Source: JAHBNG01 sp039028975
Lineage (GTDB): Bacteria > Chloroflexota > Anaerolineae > Caldilineales > Caldilineaceae
Direction of reading: 5' to 3'
DNA length: 64,000 nt
NCBI GenBank assembly: GCA_039028975.1
Contig: JBCCHB010000086.1
Coordinates: 1 to 64,000, forward strand
Positions 26,359-35,096 of the stretch are shown here, one piece after another. A model generated the notes under the pieces. It was not told the origin of the DNA. It saw only the letters and a program-made list of their open reading frames with translations, and searched no databases. Position 1 is the stretch's first letter. Each line of letters starts with the position of its first letter. Both the position numbers and the translations under genes were made by a program.

Positions 26359-27903
26359 CTAAATCACAGCGTCAATCAGGTGAGGCCCGGGGGTTTGCAC
26401 TGCCGCGGCAAATTGGGTGTTAAATTCTTCTGCAGTAGTAGCTCGCCAAGCGTTGACGCCCATGCCCTGGGCAATGTGAACCCAGTCGATGACTGGATTG
26501 CCTAGATCCAGCATGGCTTGCGATTTGGAGCCACCGCCATCTGCCTCCACCTTCAGCATCTCTCCCTGCAAAATTCGATAAGCCCGATTGTTGAAGAGAA
26601 CGGTCACCGTATCGCACTTCTCACGGGCCAGCGACCAAAGCGTCTGGACTGTGTACATGGCTGAACCGTCAGCCTGGGCATTGATGACCTTGCGATCTGG
26701 GCAGGCAATGGACGCGCCTAGCGTTAGGGGAAGCCCTTCACCAATAGAGCCGCCGTTGAGCGTAAGCATGTCATGTGGAGGTCCACCATCCATATAGCGA
26801 TCATACCCCGCGGCAGAAGTAATCGCTTCGTTGGTGAGGATCGCCTCTTCTGGCATGAGTGCGGCAATCGTGGCCCAAATTTTATCAGGAATCAACTCAC
26901 CTGTGGGCAGATCAGGACGATTTAATTTAGAGAGGGTGGATGGCTCTGGGGGCGCGGTCAGCTCATCAGCCAGCATGGCCAAGGCCGCAGGGATATCTTC
27001 TTCTAAGGTCGCTAGCGTATGGAATTGACAGGAATCTGGTGCTAGCAGGCTGGGCGTATTTGGGTAGCCAAAGAAGGCAACGGGTGGAACTGTTCCAACC
27101 AAAATCATGTGGGTTGTTCCATCCAAAGCTGCCACCGCATCCTTCACTGGGTACGGAATCCGCTGAATGGGGACACGACCTGCCCCCCGTTGCCAGCGTT
27201 GAATGGGACGATCTGAAAAGAGGCGAGCGCCCGTCACATCCGCAATGCGCCCGGCACTATGCAAGGACGATTCGAGCAAGCCAGGGCCAGCCATAAGCAG
27301 CACGCACGGTTCACCACGGCGCAACACGTCTGCGATTTGGCGAATCTGGGTATCCTCAACGGCTGGTGGTCGAGAAACCGCCGGACCTGGGGCGGGCGCG
27401 CTGCTCTCATTCCAGGCACAATCGCCAGGAAGAATCAAGGTGGCTACCTGACCAGGTGGCTGCTGGGCCGCGGCAATAGCGTCCGCAGCGTCTTCGGCCA
27501 CCGTCATGGGATCGCCGATGGTACGCACCCAATCGGAAACGGGCCAAGCAATCGCTTCAATATCGGTCGTCAGTGGCGCATTGTGTTCAAGGTGATGGCG
27601 GGCATGCTCGCCCACAATGTTGATCAGCGGTACATGGGCACGACGAGTATTGTGAACATTAGCCAGCGCATTGCCCAACCCAGGACCAAGATGGAGCAGG
27701 GTGGAAGCTGGTCGTCCCGTCATACGACTATATCCGTCAGCAGCGCCTGAGCAGACGCCTTCAAAGAGGCAGAGCACCGTCCTCATGCCCTCGACTTTGT
27801 CGACTGCCGCCACAAAGTGCATCTCAGATGTGCCGGGGTTGGTAAAACAGACGTCAACACGTCCGTTGACTAAGGTTTGGATCAGGCTTTGTGCGCCATT
27901 CAT
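26359..27903 (-). CDS. ThDP-dependent enzyme, acetolactate synthase/benzoylformate decarboxylase type
   Basis: A 514-residue enzyme in the 2-oxoacid decarboxylase/acetolactate synthase superfamily. The ThDP-activating glutamate lies in CLFEGVCSGAADGYSR. The C-terminal ThDP/Mg site reads QADGSAMYTVQTLWSL then FNNRAYRIL, so the usual GDG start is ADG. The start is ATG 27903 (MNGAQSLIQTL), nine bases after CGGAG; the open frame extends 23 codons upstream without a better start. No acetolactate synthase small subunit is nearby, and the neighbour on the same strand is a luciferase-like oxidoreductase, so a role outside branched-chain synthesis is likely. Confidence 0.88.
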   Translation of the reverse strand: MNGAQSLIQTLVNGRVDVCFTNPGTSEMHFVAAVDKVEGMRTVLCLFEGVCSGAADGYSRMTGRPASTLLHLGPGLGNALANVHNTRRAHVPLINIVGEHARHHLEHNAPLTTDIEAIAWPVSDWVRTIGDPMTVAEDAADAIAAAQQPPGQVATLILPGDCAWNESSAPAPGPAVSRPPAVEDTQIRQIADVLRRGEPCVLLMAGPGLLESSLHSAGRIADVTGARLFSDRPIQRWQRGAGRVPIQRIPYPVKDAVAALDGTTHMILVGTVPPVAFFGYPNTPSLLAPDSCQFHTLATLEEDIPAALAMLADELTAPPEPSTLSKLNRPDLPTGELIPDKIWATIAALMPEEAILTNEAITSAAGYDRYMDGGPPHDMLTLNGGSIGEGLPLTLGASIACPDRKVINAQADGSAMYTVQTLWSLAREKCDTVTVLFNNRAYRILQGEMLKVEADGGGSKSQAMLDLGNPVIDWVHIAQGMGVNAWRATTAEEFNTQFAAAVQTPGPHLIDAVI

Positions 27904-27968
27904 AAAAAATCTCCGAGAAGGTGGGTGATGGAATGATAGGGTAAAATGATACAGTCGACTTTTCAACC

Positions 27969-28913
27969 TCAAGCCTTCGAGTTGTTCGCCGATAAGGAGG
28001 CCAGCAATTGGCGTGTCCGCTGGATAGACGCGTTTGCATCATCGCCGACGGGGAAGATGGATGCGATAAAGTCCGTGGCGCCAGCTTCGGCCAAGTCGCC
28101 AAGTTGCTGGGTAACACTTTGCTCATCACCCATGATTGCAATATCAGCTGGGCCGGCGGCTCCGTCCATATCCAGAAGCCGTCGATAGTTGACCAACTGA
28201 CCGTAGATAGCTAACTTGTCTGCCACATATTCGCGAGCTGCCTCGCTATCATCGGTTACTGCAATCGGCAAGCCAACACAGACGCGCGGTTGTGGTCGCC
28301 CTGCGCCCTTGGCCGCCTCGTTAATCTTGAGGGCTACATGGGTTTCAATGGCTTTGGGGCCGCCCATCCAGGTAACCGTCCCATCCGCTAATTCACCAGC
28401 CGCTTTTAACATGAGTGGCGCTAGCGCAGCAACTACAACCGAACACGGGGAAGCTTCAGGAACATTCATGGATGCGTTGACGCGGAAGAAATCACCCTCA
28501 TAGTCGACCGGCTCCTGTTGAAGCAGTGGCCCCAAAACTGAGAGGTACTCTCGCATGTGACGGGCGGGACGTTCATAGGAGAGCCCCATCATGTTTTCTA
28601 CCACTGGCTGGTGAGAGAGGCCCAGTCCCAAAGTCAACCGTCCATTGGTGGCAGCCTGGGTGGTCAGGGCCTGCTGAGCCATGACCAGAGGGTGACGAGG
28701 ATAGGTTGGCACCACACCTGTACCGAGTTCGATGCGGCTGGTCTGCTGGCCAGCCAGTGCAATGGTCGTCAGGACATCGCAGCCGCCAGATGGTAATTGA
28801 ACAAACCAAAAGGAGTCAAAGCCATCTTGTTCTGCTTGAATAGCATGCTGAATTAGATCCGCTAATGGGGTTATAGCAATCACTTCGGGAGGGGTGATGA
28901 GTCCGATTTTCAT
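27969..28913 (-). CDS. Luciferase-like (LLM class) flavin/F420-dependent oxidoreductase
   Basis: A 314-residue TIM-barrel protein. It starts MKIGLITPPE at ATG 28913, about eight bases after TTGGAG. The motifs DGFDSFWFVQ, IELGTGVVPTYPRHP and TNGRLTLGLGLSHQPV are typical of F420-dependent LLM-class members. The C-terminus contains GATDFIASIF. It lies 65 bases upstream of the ThDP enzyme on the same strand, probably in one operon. Cofactor (F420 or FMN) and substrate cannot be fixed from sequence alone. Confidence 0.9.
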   Translation of the reverse strand: MKIGLITPPEVIAITPLADLIQHAIQAEQDGFDSFWFVQLPSGGCDVLTTIALAGQQTSRIELGTGVVPTYPRHPLVMAQQALTTQAATNGRLTLGLGLSHQPVVENMMGLSYERPARHMREYLSVLGPLLQQEPVDYEGDFFRVNASMNVPEASPCSVVVAALAPLMLKAAGELADGTVTWMGGPKAIETHVALKINEAAKGAGRPQPRVCVGLPIAVTDDSEAAREYVADKLAIYGQLVNYRRLLDMDGAAGPADIAIMGDEQSVTQQLGDLAEAGATDFIASIFPVGDDANASIQRTRQLLASLSANNSKA

Positions 28914-29032
28914 AAATAACTCCAAGGTGGACAAGGTGTTTGTAGGAATATTAGTAGTCCACAGTCGTTTGGTTGTTTAGTCCAGAGTCAGTTCAGAGCA
29001 CACTTACAACACTGCGCTTAGTTACAGATGCA

Positions 29033-29225
29033 ACGCATTCTCTGAAAATAACAAAGATTTAAAGATTAGAAAGATGAAGAATCTGTAAAATCTCCTAATC
29101 TTTGTTTGGTTTCATCTTCCGTGGCGCAGTTGGATGAATGAATGTCTACCCTGAAAAAAGGATATGGATTCATATGGATTAGCAAGATCTTTTTCATCCT
29201 CCATGGTGCATCTTGATCCATGAAA
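29033..29225. repeat. Dispersed repeat family D, one full and one partial copy
   Basis: The full copy (about 29033-29155) shares GATTAGAAAGATGAAGAATC with the copy at 26236 and ends GCAGTTGGATGAATGAATG. The partial copy follows to 29225. The two D pairs flank the ThDP/LLM operon (26359-28913). The rest of the 28914-29339 gap holds only the promoter below. Confidence 0.75.
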
Positions 29226-29278
29226 ACTACTGAATATAGATTACGTAAGGCAAAATTATAGCATCGATTCGACTACGT

Positions 29279-29287
29279 TGCTATAAT
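29279..29287 (+). promoter_or_regulatory. Extended -10 promoter TGCTATAAT
   Basis: TG (29279-29280), C, then TATAAT (29282-29287), 53 bases before the AraC-VOC gene. No clear -35 box. Confidence 0.5.
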
Positions 29288-29339
29288 CTATAAAAACCGC
29301 AATTATTGTCCAGACTCAAAGCAACGCATCGGTTACTCT

Positions 29340-30107
29340 ATGTCACGACAAAAGTATACCCGCAACGATCCCGATGGGCGAGTGAAATCGATCCTTAAAT
29401 TTGTGCGAGACCATATTGATACGCCGCTATCTCTGGCAGAGTTGGCCGACATTGCTTGTCAGTCACCGTTTCATTTTGAACGCATCTTTAAGGCTCAGAC
29501 TGGTATGACCGTGATGCAGCACGTGAGAGGTGTCAGGCTCGTACAATCTGCGATAGAGCTTCGCCTGACGGATCGCAAGATAGTCGATATTGCACTTGAT
29601 GCGGGGTATGCCAACCATGAATCATTTTCGAGAGCGTTCCGCAAACACTTTGAGCAGTCACCAAGTGACTATCGCAAAGCGTATGCCGGTCGTACCAGAC
29701 AATCGGAAGAAGAGTTGCAAAAAACGAAAGGAATATCCATGAGTCAAGTAACCATTGGTTTGGTCAAGATCCCTGTAACAGATTTCAAACAAGCAACCCA
29801 GTACTACCGAGAGGTGGTTGGATTAGAAGAAGAATTTGCTGTTGAGGCCTATGGCTGGGCACAGTACAAGACGGGCAATATTCCGCTCTGTCTTTATGTA
29901 ACAGGTCAGGGGGGAGGTGACGGCACGCCAGGAACCGAAGTAGGATTCCACCTTGGCGTTGACGACATTGAAAGTTTCTATGCAGACATTCAGAAACGTA
30001 ATGGTCAGTTTGCTTCGGAGATTGTCAAGAGCGATGATGGCGGAGCGTTTTTTGTTTTGCGGGATCCAGACGGAAACACATTCAAAGTTATCCAGCGATC
30101 TGATTGA
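29340..30107 (+). CDS. AraC-family HTH fused to a VOC (glyoxalase-fold) domain
   Basis: A 255-residue two-domain protein. Residues 1-115 are a pair of AraC helix-turn-helix motifs (LSLAELADIACQSPFHFERI and IVDIALDAGYANHESFSRAF, ending FEQSPSDYRK). After a charged linker, residues about 130-255 form a VOC fold (LVKIPVTDFKQATQYY...VLRDPDGNTFKVI). AraC/Rob-type regulators usually carry a GyrI-like ligand domain here; a VOC domain suggests either ligand sensing in a resistance-protein-like pocket or a bifunctional regulator/enzyme. The start ATG lacks an obvious ribosome site. It ends 42 bases before tRNA-Arg and so marks the chromosomal side of the island. Confidence 0.9.
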   Translation: MSRQKYTRNDPDGRVKSILKFVRDHIDTPLSLAELADIACQSPFHFERIFKAQTGMTVMQHVRGVRLVQSAIELRLTDRKIVDIALDAGYANHESFSRAFRKHFEQSPSDYRKAYAGRTRQSEEELQKTKGISMSQVTIGLVKIPVTDFKQATQYYREVVGLEEEFAVEAYGWAQYKTGNIPLCLYVTGQGGGDGTPGTEVGFHLGVDDIESFYADIQKRNGQFASEIVKSDDGGAFFVLRDPDGNTFKVIQRSD

Positions 30108-30149
30108 TGCATTTTACCGTTGAGGAACGACTATTGGTAGCGGATTAAG

Positions 30150-30222
30150 CGCCCCCTCCAGGATTCGAACCTGGGACTCATGGTTTAGGAAACCATAGCT
30201 CTATCCCCTGAGCTAAGGGGGC
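30150..30222 (-). tRNA. tRNA-Arg(CCT), left copy
   Basis: A minus-strand cloverleaf with acceptor GCCCCCT/AGGGGGC, anticodon stem-loop ATGGT-TTCCTAA-ACCAT giving anticodon CCT, and T arm GGTTCGAATCC. It is identical to the copy at 38308-38380. Its promoter lies inside the island (30318-30346), and a perfect 9-bp inverted repeat (CTGGAGTAG/CTACTCCAG, 30222-30247) abuts its 5' end. Confidence 0.96.
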
Positions 30223-30317
30223 TGGAGTAGGGTGTCATCTACTCCAGAGGAAGACAGTAATTCTGTCTAGTCATTTAGATGTGTAACGATATGAAACCAT
30301 TGTTTCTATCTACCACT

Positions 30318-30346
30318 ATTATACATTATCTATTAGTAAATATCAA
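30318..30346 (-). promoter_or_regulatory. Predicted promoter for the left tRNA-Arg
   Basis: On the minus strand TTGATA (30346-30341) and TATAAT (30323-30318) are exactly 17 bp apart. This is the closest match to consensus that I found in the window, and it shows that the left tRNA copy can be expressed from island DNA. Confidence 0.65.
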
Positions 30347-30478
30347 GTGCCTTTTTTGCTTTAATGGTTCAAACAGGTCTGTGAATTAGGTAGGCTCGGT
30401 GGCTGGGATGTGAGTGGGGGTGTGCTACAATTACTACCAAGCAATGAACCTATTCACACCATCCATTGAGCCAGATAC

Positions 30479-30823
30479 ATGAACCCCATCCAAGCCGTGA
30501 TAAATGGCAAGCGCCGAGAAATGCTTGAAGCTGTCGAGCAGATGCTTCACGACCCAAATGAGGTGGTCTTTTTTGAAGGTGAGCTAACGAGAGAGGTCAT
30601 CTACGCCATCCTTGGTGCCTCGCTGCTTGTTGTGCTGCCCGTGCTTGCTACAGTTGCAGTCCCGACCCTACCAGCAAACTTGGCATTCATCATCTCGCAC
30701 ATTTTCGTGGTAGTGTTTGAGGCCACAATGGGCATTCAGATCTGGTATCGACATCAGGCAGGGAAGTTGTATCGCAGACGTAGGGATGATAAGCCTTACA
30801 AGAGAAACGGGTTGGCAATGTAG
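30479..30823 (+). CDS. Hypothetical small membrane protein
   Basis: A 114-residue protein with two hydrophobic segments (VIYAILGASLLVVLPVLATV and LAFIISHIFVVVFEATMGI) separated by a short loop and followed by a basic C-terminus. I do not recognise the family. It is the first + strand gene inside the island. Confidence 0.6.
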   Translation: MNPIQAVINGKRREMLEAVEQMLHDPNEVVFFEGELTREVIYAILGASLLVVLPVLATVAVPTLPANLAFIISHIFVVVFEATMGIQIWYRHQAGKLYRRRRDDKPYKRNGLAM

Positions 30824-30981
30824 GTGTGCTGTCAGGCTGACTCAGGGGAGCGTGACAGGTTCATTTCTGACGGATGGTAAATGGGTTCATTTGGGATGAT
30901 AGGCGTTGTTTCAGGCTGCTGAGTGGGTTGTTAGCAGGTAGTGAGGGTAAAGAAACGCCGACATCCCAAGACCAGGGACGT

Positions 30982-31848
30982 TCACAGGGGTTGCTCATCG
31001 TCTTCAACTAAGATGGCACCGTTAGTAGCGGGGTCGAAGCCTTCGGGCCAGATAGTGGAATGACTGTATGATGCTCCTTCAAGTGTCGCCATGTTGAGGT
31101 CGGCGTTGGCTAGACTTGCACCCCTTAAATCTGCCCATGAAAGATTGGCATCACGAAGACTCGCCTGTTCAAGAATGGTGTTTCTTAAATCTGCCCTTTC
31201 AAGATTGGCGTTTTCTAAATCAGCGTCATAGAAATCTGCATTAAGAAAGCTCCCATTTTTTGCATCCGCATCAGACAAATACGCATGCCTCAGATTTGCA
31301 CCGCCTAGACTGACCCCACTGAGGCTAGTGCCGATAAGTTTTGCACCTTCTAAATCAGTGTTAAACATCAATGCTCCACTGAGGTTTGCAAGACTCAGGT
31401 TTAGCCCTTTCAAAGAGCCGTCCTCTAGCCATCCCCTTCTTCTTGATATTCTTACTGCCTCTAATGCATTTGCATTGACGTTGGCTCGTAATTGCTCAAG
31501 CACTTGACTCTTATATCGTTGCTCTGCTCTCCACTCAGTCAACCGATCAATGATCAGCACCGTTATCGCAATACTTGCCAGTTCAGCAGCACCGTTGGCG
31601 TAGAAGTCTTCAATGAGCCGACCAGGGAATGCACCTGTCTGAATAGCCCCCCATAATGCGGTGAACAGGCTAAGACCGAGCGCACCGTAGGCCACAATGC
31701 GCACTGGGTCAGTGGGCTTCTTGTACCAATTGATGAGCCTATTCTTGATGTGGTCAATCCGGTCGGATGGTGCAGCCCCAGGTAGGCCCAGGAAGGCAGC
31801 AATAGACCATATCAGGATGAGGGTGATGGTGAGTAGGAACCAGAGCAT
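30982..31848 (-). CDS. Pentapeptide-repeat membrane protein
   Basis: A 288-residue protein. The first about 120 residues contain three hydrophobic segments (starting MLWFLLTITLILIWSIAAF). Residues about 145-265 are pentapeptide repeats of the A(D/N)LxX type (ADLRN-TILEQ-ASLRD-ANLSW-ADLRG), forming a right-handed quadrilateral helix. It lies 75 bases downstream of the RT gene on the same strand and may be co-transcribed with it. Pentapeptide proteins include DNA mimics that protect gyrase, but the membrane anchor argues for a structural or signalling role. Confidence 0.85.
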   Translation of the reverse strand: MLWFLLTITLILIWSIAAFLGLPGAAPSDRIDHIKNRLINWYKKPTDPVRIVAYGALGLSLFTALWGAIQTGAFPGRLIEDFYANGAAELASIAITVLIIDRLTEWRAEQRYKSQVLEQLRANVNANALEAVRISRRRGWLEDGSLKGLNLSLANLSGALMFNTDLEGAKLIGTSLSGVSLGGANLRHAYLSDADAKNGSFLNADFYDADLENANLERADLRNTILEQASLRDANLSWADLRGASLANADLNMATLEGASYSHSTIWPEGFDPATNGAILVEDDEQPL

Positions 31849-31923
31849 TAGTGTTTCACTATCTCCCTACGCCAATCGTCAACCGTAATGATCAATATGG
31901 TGAGTATATCTAGTCTGTCAATT

Positions 31924-34923
31924 TCACGGATATTCAAAATAGCCCTCATCAGCCCTCCGACCACTATAGTATTCTAACCGAATTAAATCAGGCTCACTAT
32001 AGTCAAATATACCGACAAGTTCACCATTTGAATTTAACGCCTCATGTGGTGGGATCGAAAGTTCGTCATTTACACTGTTACCTGTGGATTCATTGAAGTG
32101 ATATGCATCAAGAACAAGGGCATAATTACGTTCAAGTCGCCCCATAGTACTGTTTGTCCAATCAATAATTTTGGCTATCTCAATTGCATCGATTCTGTAC
32201 TCCTGAAAGTCCTGAGCATTGGCAAGATACAACCATGACTCTGATGCCATCAATTTTTCTATATAAGTACCCTGTGTGGCATTTTGAGTAACTACCCGCC
32301 AATGCCTTGAGTCAATGTTCGATAGAAAACGAATCGATCTTAGTACGCAGGCACATAGGTAAGATTTGAATTTTCTGTCACCGTCAGAGTAAAAACTGTA
32401 CAGATGCAAAATTTCTTCACCAAACCCCTGACGAGCAATCCCTTCAATGGCACGCATGGGTTCTCGGATGACCCAAGGAGAAGCCATCAATATGTCCATG
32501 ATTTTATGCAAGGCATGGCCTAAACCTAGCAGCATCAGTTTATTAGAAGCAGAGCGTATTCTCGTTTGCAATATACGCTCGTGGTTTGCTTCAATGTCAC
32601 TGTTTTCTTTCAGTTCAGTCCATGCCTCAATGAGGACAGCAGCTATTTCTTTTTGTAGCTCTATCTTCTTTTTAATCCAGACTGGATTGTGATTTACAAA
32701 TGCATCTTGCCACTTCTTTCGTGTGTGGCAATCTTCATGATTTGGGAATTCTGGTACAACAAGTGCAGGTGACTTCTTTGAATCACGATTACGCATTTTG
32801 GGGTTAAATAGATACTTTGACACTTGACGGCTGATATATGATGTTGTTGGGAAAATTTCTATAAGGTTCAAAAGACTCTGATATTTTTCAACATAAAACC
32901 ACCACTGTTCATTTTGATGAAAACTCTCTCTGAACTCAGCGTGTCGCTCTTGATGTAAAATCCATAAACTATTGGTTAAGTCAGTATAGGATGTGCCGAT
33001 ACTTTCCAGCAGTTCGTCTGCTTGTGTAGCCTTTAGAAAACGAGATATATCGTAGTAAATTTCCGTTTTGTCTTCATTTAGCTCAAGACCAAGCTTGTCT
33101 AATTCTTCTTTTATTGCCTCCAGAATCTGACGAACGGCAATTTCTATTTCTGTACCTTCTTCCTGTTCTGGTACAACCAAAATAATATCGTCAACATACC
33201 TGAAAATCGCTACGTTCCATTCGTTATTCGTGCCAAAACGGGTATCAATCGCTGTAAGATACATGTTAGCATAGAAGCCTGATGCTGGACTGCCTTGCAC
33301 CAACCCTCGCCCCAAATCATGCTCATCTATGTTAGTAGAGAGAAGTAATTTTATCAGCCAATGAATCCTCTGACTTTTGGATAATGTCTGTTGTGTAATC
33401 TCGACAAGCTGATTTTGCACAATATTTGTGAAAAAGGAACGTATATCGACTCGAATGACTGCCTTAGTTGTAGGTAGCTCTGCCTGTTGTCTAGACTTTT
33501 TGATATAGGTTTTGTAGGCATTAAACCAAGAATCATAGAGGTATTCAGTCTCCCTGTTATATTTTTTCTGTGAAATCCTATAAGCATAACTACTTCCTCT
33601 CAATTGGGATTCTTTATTTCCTAACTTTTGGATTACCGCTACAGATAAGAGTTCTTCCTCCATCCTAGACAATCCCCGTGGGCGCTCTGCATTAGAGTTC
33701 TTGGGAACTTTGTATGCAACAAAATCATCTCCTTTTGCTAGATCGTCTGCGTATGCCATAAGCTGCTGACGCATTCTTTCTAAATTTTGATCCAGATTGT
33801 GTTCAAATAAAAGTATCTCAACTTCGTCTACAAAAGACTCCCTTAGAATGCTATGCCTTGTTCTCACCCACGCAAGATATAAGTTTTCTATGCTGATGAC
33901 TTCTTGCCAATCCTGATCTACACGCAATTCCTCGTTAACAATAGTGGTTATGTTCACGTGATATTTTGTTGAATGTGGAGTTACCTTGCGCCCCCAATAG
34001 CTCTCAGGGGGATTTAAGAAACTCACCTGATGCTCTCCTGTGGCGAGCAGTTCTGTCTTATGTCTGTTGCTTCCGAAGACATGATTCAATGCTTGCCCCA
34101 TCTCAACAACTCGCTCATCAAGCATATAGTTATCGGTCGCAATAGTGAATACATGCAGATTGTCAATAAAGACTCCCTCGAATATGGATTTATATGCATA
34201 TGCTTGCTCAATGCCAAACTGCTTACGTTCTTGTGAGACTGCGCTATTGTCTACCCCAAGAGCATCCAAGATGTGCAAATTTTCGGTTCGAGCGGTCTGA
34301 ATCAATTGAAATGGCGGAACCACATTAACTTGCATCACTAAACAATGGGGAAGTTTTGGCAACCCCCATTTCTCACGGTTCTGATGGAGTTCATGTATTA
34401 TTTTACTCGATGCATTTGGAATACCGTCATCAATAATTCTATGGTCGATAGAGATGCGGTAGTGTTCACTTATCTCAGCTTTTATATGTTTCAAAAAATG
34501 GTAATATATTCCTACAGCATTCGGGTTAGGATCAACACCAATACAAAAAACTTCAATGTGATTCGTGATTACTCTTTGCTCTTGAAGTTGTAGAACAGTC
34601 TCGATAAAAGCTGTTGATCCCGCACCAGCACCACATCCAATATCCAGTATGCAAATACGTGGATTAAATTGAAGCCAACTAACAAGTGCGTCAGAAGATA
34701 CAGCGGAATGAAATGATGCAATCACTTTGAAGTGGTGTGTAGGGAAATAGGCGTGAAACTGTGCTGCGGCATTTTCCAAGCTATTATCTTGTTTGCCCAA
34801 CAATGCAGTAATCTGCGGATATGACAGGTTTCGATAAGACAGATTGAATTCAGGCTTGGCAAGCCAAATTTGTGTTGCCTGATATGCCCGATGGATTATA
34901 GGGTGAAGCGTGTGTACTTTCAT
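31924..34923 (-). CDS. Methyltransferase-like domain fused to a reverse transcriptase (candidate defence RT)
   Basis: A 999-residue multidomain protein. Residues about 60-210 look like a class I SAM-dependent methyltransferase: motif I is ILDIGCGAGAG (92-102), followed by IGVDPNP. Residues about 350-630 are a reverse transcriptase: motif A VDIRSFF (492-498), motif B GLVQGSPASGFYANMYL (540-556), catalytic RYVDDI (575-580), and LNEDKTEIY (615-623). The final about 370 residues are helical with no known motif, as in Abi-type and UG/DRT defence RTs. There is no group II intron maturase or HNH domain, and no RNA intron structure was noted. It lies in a tRNA-flanked island beside a possible short RNA. 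Methylation target, template and product are unknown. The fusion of a methyltransferase to an Abi/UG-like RT is not one I recognise. Confidence 0.85.
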   Translation of the reverse strand: MKVHTLHPIIHRAYQATQIWLAKPEFNLSYRNLSYPQITALLGKQDNSLENAAAQFHAYFPTHHFKVIASFHSAVSSDALVSWLQFNPRICILDIGCGAGAGSTAFIETVLQLQEQRVITNHIEVFCIGVDPNPNAVGIYYHFLKHIKAEISEHYRISIDHRIIDDGIPNASSKIIHELHQNREKWGLPKLPHCLVMQVNVVPPFQLIQTARTENLHILDALGVDNSAVSQERKQFGIEQAYAYKSIFEGVFIDNLHVFTIATDNYMLDERVVEMGQALNHVFGSNRHKTELLATGEHQVSFLNPPESYWGRKVTPHSTKYHVNITTIVNEELRVDQDWQEVISIENLYLAWVRTRHSILRESFVDEVEILLFEHNLDQNLERMRQQLMAYADDLAKGDDFVAYKVPKNSNAERPRGLSRMEEELLSVAVIQKLGNKESQLRGSSYAYRISQKKYNRETEYLYDSWFNAYKTYIKKSRQQAELPTTKAVIRVDIRSFFTNIVQNQLVEITQQTLSKSQRIHWLIKLLLSTNIDEHDLGRGLVQGSPASGFYANMYLTAIDTRFGTNNEWNVAIFRYVDDIILVVPEQEEGTEIEIAVRQILEAIKEELDKLGLELNEDKTEIYYDISRFLKATQADELLESIGTSYTDLTNSLWILHQERHAEFRESFHQNEQWWFYVEKYQSLLNLIEIFPTTSYISRQVSKYLFNPKMRNRDSKKSPALVVPEFPNHEDCHTRKKWQDAFVNHNPVWIKKKIELQKEIAAVLIEAWTELKENSDIEANHERILQTRIRSASNKLMLLGLGHALHKIMDILMASPWVIREPMRAIEGIARQGFGEEILHLYSFYSDGDRKFKSYLCACVLRSIRFLSNIDSRHWRVVTQNATQGTYIEKLMASESWLYLANAQDFQEYRIDAIEIAKIIDWTNSTMGRLERNYALVLDAYHFNESTGNSVNDELSIPPHEALNSNGELVGIFDYSEPDLIRLEYYSGRRADEGYFEYP

Positions 34924-34953
34924 GATTTATCTATAACTTCTTGCCAACAAAAA

Positions 34954-34997
34954 CACCCTCAGGGAGTATCTGTAAACACAGCAGATCACTGAGGGTG
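34954..34997 (-). terminator. Hairpin with T-run just upstream of the RT gene
   Basis: On the minus strand CACCCTCA pairs with TGAGGGTG, with an inner ATCTG/CAGAT stem, and is followed by TTTTTG. This is an intrinsic-terminator shape ending about 30 bases before the RT start codon. It could end transcripts coming from the recombinase side, or act as an attenuator for the RT gene. Confidence 0.6.
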
Positions 34998-35011
34998 AAA
35001 GAGAACGATTA

Positions 35012-35096
35012 TGGTATAATGACTCACAGATGCCCGCTGCTGGTTATCTAGCGATGTCAGCAGTAGGTTTGGGAGCGGCTGCAACCGCTCCTTTTT
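35012..35096 (+). ncRNA. Predicted short structured RNA, promoter to terminator
   Basis: TGGTATAAT (35012-35020) is an extended -10 element. About 50 bases after it, GGAGCGG-ctgcaa-CCGCTCC followed by TTTTT (35072-35096) is an intrinsic terminator in the same direction. The predicted transcript is about 70 nt, starting near 35027, and has an internal CTGCTG/CAGCAG stem (35037-35063). It lies between the RT and recombinase genes, divergent from the RT. Several RT defence systems use a nearby structured RNA; the opposite orientation here is unusual. It has no coding frame longer than ten codons. Confidence 0.55.

Noticed and set aside
31924..34923. Group II intron maturase
   Set aside because: The protein lacks an X/maturase or HNH domain that I can see, is far too long, and no intron domain V-like motif was noticed nearby.
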